The notes under the pieces: generated by a model | What the model was told of the DNA's origin: nothing | The model's database searches: none | The model's input: only the letters and a program-made list of their open reading frames with translations | Part shown: one piece after another, positions 61,558 through 64,000 of the stretch | Layout of the letters: each line of letters opens with the position of its first letter | Position numbering within the stretch: position 1 is the first letter of the stretch | DNA from: Tessaracoccus lapidicaptus | GTDB lineage: Bacteria; Actinomycetota; Actinomycetes; Propionibacteriales; Propionibacteriaceae | Direction of reading: 5' to 3' | DNA length: 64,000 nucleotides | Assembly (NCBI RefSeq): GCF_001693815.1 | Contig: NZ_MBQD01000027.1 | Span: forward strand, 62,001-126,000 | Made by a program: the position numbers and the translations under genes

Positions 61558-63081
61558 ATGGCAACGGATAACACAGGCTGGAGGGCCGAAGGGATCGTCA
61601 AGGTCTATTCGGGAATCCAGGTACTCAAGGGCGTCTCCATCTCCCTGCGTCCGGGAGAGGTGATCGGACTCGTCGGTCACAACGGCGCGGGCAAATCAAC
61701 CCTCCTCAAGTGCCTCAGCGGGGCGGTCACGCCCGAGGCGGGGACAATCTCACTCGACGGTGAAGCACTCACCCTCACCAGCCCGCAGGACGCTCTGCAC
61801 CGCGGCATCTCCACCGTCTACCAGGAACTCGCCCTGCTGCCCAACCTGACGGTCACGGAGAACATCTTCCTCGGCGAGGAACTCACCAAGGGAGGAACGC
61901 TGGATCGGCGGGGCATGCGCGAGGTGGCGCGCGATCTGACCCGCCAGTTCAACCTCGAGGTTGACGTGGACCGTCGGCTCGGCGACTACCCCGTTGCGAC
62001 CCGCCAGCTCCTCGAGATCGCGGTTGCCACGCACCGCGACGCGAAGTACCTGCTCCTCGACGAGCCGACGACTGCCCTGGAGAGCGCCCAGGTGGAGCAG
62101 TTCCTCGCCCTTGTCCGCGAGCTCTCCAAGGATCGCGGCCTCGGCATTCTCCTCATCGACCACAAGATGAGCGAGCTCTATGCCGTAGCCGACCGCATCG
62201 TCGCCCTGGTCGACGGCGAGGTGAGGATCGATGCCGACGTGGCAAGCGTGTCGGAGGAGGCCATCGTGGAGGCGATCACCGGTGAGCCGGCCACCACCGT
62301 CGGGGCCGACCACCAGGTCACCCTTGATCGCGACGAACCCACCTCACCGCCCGGAGACGTGGTCCTCAAGGTGGAGAATCTGCGCAACAAGGACCTCGAG
62401 GATGTCTCCCTGACCGCGCACGCCGGACGGGTGCTCGGCATCTACGGCCTGATCGGCTCGGGCCGCACCGAGTTCCTTCGGACACTGATCGGCCTCGGCG
62501 CCGTCGACTCGGGCAGTATCGAGCTGTTCGGGGCGCCCTACACGCCGAAGAGCCCCGCCGACGCGCAGCGCCGTGGCATCGCCTACCTCACCGAGGAACG
62601 CAAGATCGACGGGATCATTCCACTGCGCGACAGCGTGTCGAACGCCGTGCTGCCCGTGATCAACCGCTACTCGAGGTACGGATTGCAGCTGCAGCCCGGC
62701 CGGCTTCGCGCCGCGGGAAACGAGTACATGGACACCATGCGGGTCCGCGGAAGCCGCACAGCTCCCGTGGCCAGCCTCTCTGGCGGCAACCAGCAGAAGG
62801 TCCTCCTGGCCAGGGTCCTGGCGCAGCACCCCAAGGTCCTGCTCCTCGACGAGCCGACAAAGGGCGTCGACATCGGCGTCAAGGTCGAGATCCACCGAAT
62901 GTTGCGTGCCCTCGCCGCCGAGCAGGGTCTCACCGTCATCGTCGTCTCCTCCGAGGAGGAGGAAGTGCTGGCGGTGGCCGACGATGTGGTCATCTTCAGC
63001 GACGGCTACTGCTCGGGCGAGACCCAGCACGCCGCGGGACTGACCGACGCGGACCTGCGCAAGGCCGCCTGGTCCCACTGA
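61558..63081 (+). CDS. sugar ABC transporter twin ATPase, RbsA/MglA type
   Basis: A 507-residue protein with two ABC domains. Domain 1: Walker A GHNGAGKSTLL, signature region LGDYPVATRQLLEIAVATHR (degenerate LSGGQ), Walker B LLLDEPTTAL. Domain 2: degenerate Walker A YGLIGSGRTEFL, signature VASLSGGNQQKVLLARVLAQ, Walker B VLLLDEPTKGVDIG. AAAGGGA fits ATG 61558 better than ATG 61552. Energises the RbsC-type permease. Confidence 0.93.
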   Translation: MATDNTGWRAEGIVKVYSGIQVLKGVSISLRPGEVIGLVGHNGAGKSTLLKCLSGAVTPEAGTISLDGEALTLTSPQDALHRGISTVYQELALLPNLTVTENIFLGEELTKGGTLDRRGMREVARDLTRQFNLEVDVDRRLGDYPVATRQLLEIAVATHRDAKYLLLDEPTTALESAQVEQFLALVRELSKDRGLGILLIDHKMSELYAVADRIVALVDGEVRIDADVASVSEEAIVEAITGEPATTVGADHQVTLDRDEPTSPPGDVVLKVENLRNKDLEDVSLTAHAGRVLGIYGLIGSGRTEFLRTLIGLGAVDSGSIELFGAPYTPKSPADAQRRGIAYLTEERKIDGIIPLRDSVSNAVLPVINRYSRYGLQLQPGRLRAAGNEYMDTMRVRGSRTAPVASLSGGNQQKVLLARVLAQHPKVLLLDEPTKGVDIGVKVEIHRMLRALAAEQGLTVIVVSSEEEEVLAVADDVVIFSDGYCSGETQHAAGLTDADLRKAAWSH

Positions 63082-63117
63082 CACCATCACCGACACACCA
63101 CACGGAAGGCACCACCC

Positions 63118-63786
63118 ATGACCGAGCACGACGGCATCCTTGCGGTCGCCCGAGAGCGCATCGCACTCGAGGCCAACGGCATCGCCATGCTGGCGGACGA
63201 ACTCGACGAGTCCACCGTGACCGCCGCCCGGCTCATCCTCGGATGCACCGGGAAGCTGTTCGTCAGCGGCTCGGGCACCTCCGGAACGATCGCTCGCCGC
63301 ATGGCCCACATCTTCGCCGTCACCGGAACGCCCGCGATCTTCCTGCCCGCCATGGACGCGCTCCACGGCACGCTGGGCGTGGTGACGACGGGCGACATTC
63401 TCATCGTCATCTCCAAGGGCGGCGGCTCGGACGAGATCAACGATCTGGTGACCAGAGCGCAGGACAGGGGCGCCGCGGTCATCGCGCTGACCGTCACCCC
63501 GGATACTCCCATGACCCGCAAGGCCGACCTCACGGTTGTCGCCGGCCGCACGCCGGACGTGGACCTGGGCGGCATGATCGCCATGGGTTCCACCCTCATC
63601 CATGCCGCCTGGGGAGACGCGGTGGCGACCGTTCTGATGCAGGCGCGCGGCTACTCCTGGGGCGCGGTGCATCACACCCATCCAGGAGGTGCCGTCGGGG
63701 CCCAGACATCGCTGCCAGAGGCGCTTCCCGGAGTCCGCCTCGAGCCACTGTCGATCGACGCCCTGCGAGTCGGGGTCTCACGATGA
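63118..63786 (+). CDS. SIS-domain sugar-phosphate isomerase-like protein
   Basis: A 222-residue single SIS domain: GKLFVSGSGTSGTIARRMAH (phosphosugar loop), VTTGDILIVISKGGGSDEIN and DLGGMIAMGSTLIHAAWGDA. The size is that of 6-phospho-3-hexuloisomerase/KdsD-like proteins. It probably isomerises the sugar phosphate made by the kinase encoded next (4-base overlap). The exact substrate is unknown. Confidence 0.85.
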   Translation: MTEHDGILAVARERIALEANGIAMLADELDESTVTAARLILGCTGKLFVSGSGTSGTIARRMAHIFAVTGTPAIFLPAMDALHGTLGVVTTGDILIVISKGGGSDEINDLVTRAQDRGAAVIALTVTPDTPMTRKADLTVVAGRTPDVDLGGMIAMGSTLIHAAWGDAVATVLMQARGYSWGAVHHTHPGGAVGAQTSLPEALPGVRLEPLSIDALRVGVSR

Positions 63787-64000
63787 GGCGGGTCGTTGCG
63801 GGGGTCGACAGCTCGACCCAGTCGTGCAAGGTGGAGTTGCGGTCCGTGCCCGGTTTCGAACTGGTCGCCAGCGGATCGGCTCCTCATCCGCAGGTGTCTC
63901 CTCCGTCGAGCGAACAGGACCCCGAGGCTTGGTGGCAGGCCTTCCTCAGCGCGTTCCGCCACGCCTTGGCAGCGGCCGGCGACGTTGAGGTAGCGGCCAT
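63783..64000 (+). CDS. FGGY-family sugar kinase (xylulokinase-like), 3' truncated by window end
   Basis: The first 72 residues are visible: VAGVDSSTQSCKVELR is the N-terminal phosphate-binding loop of FGGY kinases of the xylulokinase group, and DPEAWWQAFLSAFRHALAAA the following helix. ATG 63783 overlaps the SIS gene (ATGA). With the isomerase it gives an import-phosphorylate-isomerise pathway for a five- or six-carbon ketose. Confidence 0.85.
   Translation, partial: MRRVVAGVDSSTQSCKVELRSVPGFELVASGSAPHPQVSPPSSEQDPEAWWQAFLSAFRHALAAAGDVEVAA

Noticed and set aside
1-64000. CRISPR arrays, tRNA and rRNA genes, plasmid replication origin
   Set aside because: None recognised by eye; a tRNA attachment site for the element could lie outside the window.

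Overview
The DNA is GC-rich throughout, with actinobacterial hallmarks: ATGA/GTGA gene overlaps, GTG/TTG starts, possible leaderless promoters, SCO6880-type conjugation genes and a CmtR-like sensor. It is best read as a high-GC Actinomycetota, possibly Propionibacteriaceae; that family call is a guess from gene content. No rRNA, tRNA or CRISPR array was seen.

Layout. (1) Bases 1-1615: 3' part of a Toprim primase-like gene, probably of a mobile element. (2) 1.8-7.4 kb: a LacI-controlled sugar operon (binding protein, two permeases, GH172/DUF2961 glycosidase). (3) 8-34.8 kb: a metal island, mostly copper. It holds a beta-propeller lipoprotein, SHOCT and PepSY membrane proteins, two paralogous OmpR-type two-component systems, CueP, a CmtR/CtpG-like/CDF operon, two TlpA+CcdA thiol-redox pairs, a glutaredoxin-like protein, DUF305, YHS proteins, an Lgt paralogue, two copper-type P1B ATPases (one frameshifted, one a cupredoxin-ATPase-YHS fusion), an HMA protein and CsoR. 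(4) 35.4-47.6 kb: a leftward type IV secretion/conjugation cluster (VirD4-like coupling protein, M23 hydrolase, VirB4-like ATPase, SCO6880, TrbL/VirB6-like protein, pilin-like protein, ParA-like ATPase). With the primase on the far side, the first ~48 kb looks like an integrative conjugative element or plasmid carrying sugar and metal cargo. (5) 47.7-58.3 kb: a patchwork of IS3 and IS21 remnants, a complete IS481-like element, a frameshifted nuclease, two DNA-glycosylase-like genes, NhaC with a MalY/PatB enzyme, and an orphan KH-domain fragment. (6) 58.3-64 kb: a SorC-controlled sugar ABC operon (permease, binding protein, twin ATPase) with a SIS-domain isomerase and an FGGY kinase that runs off the right edge.

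How the parts work together. In the metal island, nine gene starts are preceded by one tandem hexamer box, CTTGAC-N5-CTTGAC with an 11-bp period. The two-component systems are the obvious candidate readers. Two CsoR-like palindromes lie in front of the two copper ATPases, and csoR sits just downstream of the second. This suggests two-layer control: an envelope copper signal through the sensor kinases and a cytoplasmic copper signal through CsoR. The gene products cover cytosolic efflux, extracytoplasmic copper binding and thiol repair outside the membrane.

Several genes carry single-base frameshifts (near 26.77, 29.46, 34.22, 34.59 and 50.34 kb). Whether these are sequencing indels or real decay cannot be decided from the sequence alone.
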